Assembly (NCBI GenBank): GCA_024274705.1
Contig: JAJSAL010000173.1
Coordinates: forward strand, 1-64,000
From: Spirochaetota bacterium
GTDB taxonomy: Bacteria > Spirochaetota > Spirochaetia > SPDA01 > JAJSAL01
Direction of reading: 5' to 3'
Length of the DNA: 64,000 nt
A program made the position numbers and the translations under genes. Shown here piece by piece: positions 62,001-64,000 of the stretch (position 1 is the stretch's first letter; the number at the start of each line of letters is the position of its first letter). The notes beneath the pieces are model-generated. The model was not told the origin of the DNA, did not search any database, and was given only the letters and a program-made list of their open reading frames with translations.

Positions 62001-62635
62001 TCGGGATTGAGTCCCCTCAAACGGTGGGCATGGATCAGTTCCGGAGGAAGCATCTGCTTCATGATGTCATAGGGAATCTCCTCCACCTTTTTCACTTCAT
62101 GGGAAATCCTGAACCCATCGAAAAAGTGGATAAAGGGTACCCGGGATTCCAGGGTCGCTACCTGGGAGATAAGGGCACAGTCCATCACTTCCTGTACCGT
62201 GTTGGAAGCAAGCATGGCAAATCCCGTAGACCGCACGGCCATAACATCCGAGTGGTCACCGAAGATGGAGAGCGCCTGGCACGCTACGGAACGGGCTGAG
62301 ATATGAAACACTGTGGGAGTGAGTTCTCCGGCAATCTTGAACATGTTCGGGATCATCAGGAGGAGACCCTGGGACGCGGTAAAGGTGGTAGTCAATGCTC
62401 CGGTAGTAAGGGCCCCGTGCACCGCTCCGGAAGCGCCTGCTTCGGACTGCATTTCGATAACATCCGGTATTGTTCCCCAGATGTTTTTCCGGTCCATTGC
62501 CGAGTAAAGATCTGAAAGTTCGCCCATGGGAGACGACGGAGTGATCGGATAGATCGCGATTACCTCGTTCGTCGCATGGGCCACGTACGCCGCTGCCGTG
62601 TTGCCGTCTATAGTTACCATGTTTTTCTTTGACAT
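59054..62635 (-). CDS. nifJ: Pyruvate:ferredoxin (flavodoxin) oxidoreductase
   Basis: [85 protein letters not shown]. Confidence 0.98.
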   Translation of the reverse strand: [1193 protein letters not shown]

Positions 62636-62772
62636 ATATAGTTCCTTTGTGAAGGGATATTTGATTTTCAGCAAAACTATACTCCTTAATCACCCGACAT
62701 TCAAGGGCATATAGCTGGAAAAGGATAATACATTGATAATAAATGCTAAATATCAACAGCAATCGATAGCAT

Positions 62773-63996
62773 TCAGTAACGAATCCACCTGATGATTTCC
62801 CGAAATGTATGCCGTTTTCCCGTCATAAGGATCCCGATGCGGAATATCTTTGACGCTGCAAACATGGTAATGAAGATCGCCGTGATAAGGACGGCAACAC
62901 AGAGAATAATTTCCCATGGGGGAGGCATGTTCACCAGGACCCGGATAAACATGACGATAGGCGAGGTCAGGGGAAAGTAGGAGAGGACCACCACAAAAGT
63001 GGAATCCGGATTCATAACTATCGGAGATATAAGGACCAGGGGGATCACCAGGAACATGATAAGGGGCCATCCCAGTTGTCCTAAGTGCTGCGAATCCTCT
63101 GCGCCGGCTCCAAGGGCTGCAAAGGCGGAAGAGTAGAGGAGGAACGCAAGGATGAAGAACATTGTCAGGAAACCGAAATAACGGGGGTCGAAGGAAAACT
63201 GCACCTCAAAGGGGCGGATCATCCGAACCAGGGCGAGAAGGATAAGGGAGACGGATATCCACAGGGTGTACTGAAGCAGGCCTGCTGCTCCACGGCCGAT
63301 GATTTTTCCAAAGAGGATGTCCATAGGCCGGACAGAGGAGAGCATGATCTCTACGGTTTTCGATGTTTTTTCATCCACAACAGAACGGCCGATCATCTGG
63401 CCGTAGAGGAGGATAGTCATATAGAGGAGCATCACAAAAGCGAGGGCGGTAAAGAAGATGGTCAGAAACTCCTGCCGCTCTGTTTTACCTGTACGGCTGA
63501 TCCTCCGGATATCCAATCCGGTGTTCCGGGTGAGATTTTGCACTTCCCCGGGATCGAGACCCTGCCGGGAGAGCCGCTCCGCCACGATAGTATCACTTAT
63601 CACCTGCTGAAGGGCTTCTGTGATAATCGGGTTCGTCCCTGATGCTGAATAATAGGAAATGGAACCGGCTTCGAGATAATTTTCAGGGATAACAAGGAAC
63701 CCTTCGTTTGCACCGCTTAACACCTTTTCCCTCTGATCTTCCAGGGATCCCAGGGTATCCGTCACTATACCCATGGTGTCGAAAGCCTGCTCAAGGGCAG
63801 CCGTGAACGAAGGGCTGGAAGAGAGGATGCCTATCCGGGTTCCCTCCTTTATCCCGCCGGTTCTCATGGAAACGATCGCCGGGAGGACGGTAACTGCCAG
63901 AATGAGGAAGGGTCCGAGAATAGTCATGATGATGTAGGTCCTGTTGGCTGCGGTCATCTTGAATTCGTGTTTGACGATTTCCAGCAGCTTTTTCAT
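62773..63996 (-). CDS. ABC-2 type (NatB-like) transporter permease
   Basis: IVKHEFKMTAANRTYIIMTILGPF ... VDEKTSKTVEIMLSSVRPMDILFGKIIG. Confidence 0.88.
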   Translation of the reverse strand: MKKLLEIVKHEFKMTAANRTYIIMTILGPFLILAVTVLPAIVSMRTGGIKEGTRIGILSSSPSFTAALEQAFDTMGIVTDTLGSLEDQREKVLSGANEGFLVIPENYLEAGSISYYSASGTNPIITEALQQVISDTIVAERLSRQGLDPGEVQNLTRNTGLDIRRISRTGKTERQEFLTIFFTALAFVMLLYMTILLYGQMIGRSVVDEKTSKTVEIMLSSVRPMDILFGKIIGRGAAGLLQYTLWISVSLILLALVRMIRPFEVQFSFDPRYFGFLTMFFILAFLLYSSAFAALGAGAEDSQHLGQLGWPLIMFLVIPLVLISPIVMNPDSTFVVVLSYFPLTSPIVMFIRVLVNMPPPWEIILCVAVLITAIFITMFAASKIFRIGILMTGKRHTFREIIRWIRY

Positions 63997-64000
63997 CGCC

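Noticed and set aside
1-64000. tRNA genes, CRISPR arrays, transposases
   Set aside because: No cloverleaf-type segments, regular spaced repeats or transposase/integrase motifs were recognised in either strand.

Overview
The window is one contiguous stretch from an anaerobic bacterium. No marker fixes the taxon; the gene content would suit a spirochaete-like or syntroph-like anaerobe. Left third: the 3' part of a 5S rRNA gene with a large extra hairpin; a thymidylate synthase; a V/A-type ATPase operon (H-C-I-K-F-E-A-B-D) trailed by UspA and PTS-IIA genes; a hybrid histidine kinase; a GH13 sucrose-phosphorylase-like enzyme; a membrane pyrophosphatase; a glpA-like/FAD oxidoreductase/DUF1667 operon behind a candidate structured leader RNA; iolB/iolG with a gene remnant between them; pcm; and a DUF4143 ATPase. 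Middle and right: (i) a ~15 kb minus-strand operon hdrC-hdrB-hdrA-hdrA::gltD-mvhD-frhB-like-hdrC-hdrA-frdB-frdA (41.4 to 26.3 kb), apparently a soluble heterodisulfide-reductase-type electron-bifurcation assembly encoded with a fumarate reductase/succinate dehydrogenase that has no membrane anchor; (ii) a second hdrCBA operon; (iii) a GntR regulator divergent from a tungsten/molybdenum aldehyde:ferredoxin oxidoreductase; (iv) a CoA-acylating aldehyde dehydrogenase / methylmalonyl-CoA mutase / MeaB / epimerase operon, in which the mutase large subunit carries an in-frame TAG; (v) pyruvate:ferredoxin oxidoreductase. Three of these operons share a 21-nt identical promoter/operator core (TTGCATATTGTATACAATTAT), with a related palindrome at the GntR/AOR divergent promoter. 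This suggests one GntR-controlled regulon joining AOR, two Hdr complexes, fumarate reductase and the methylmalonyl-CoA pathway. All family calls were made by reading the sequence; no database search was run.
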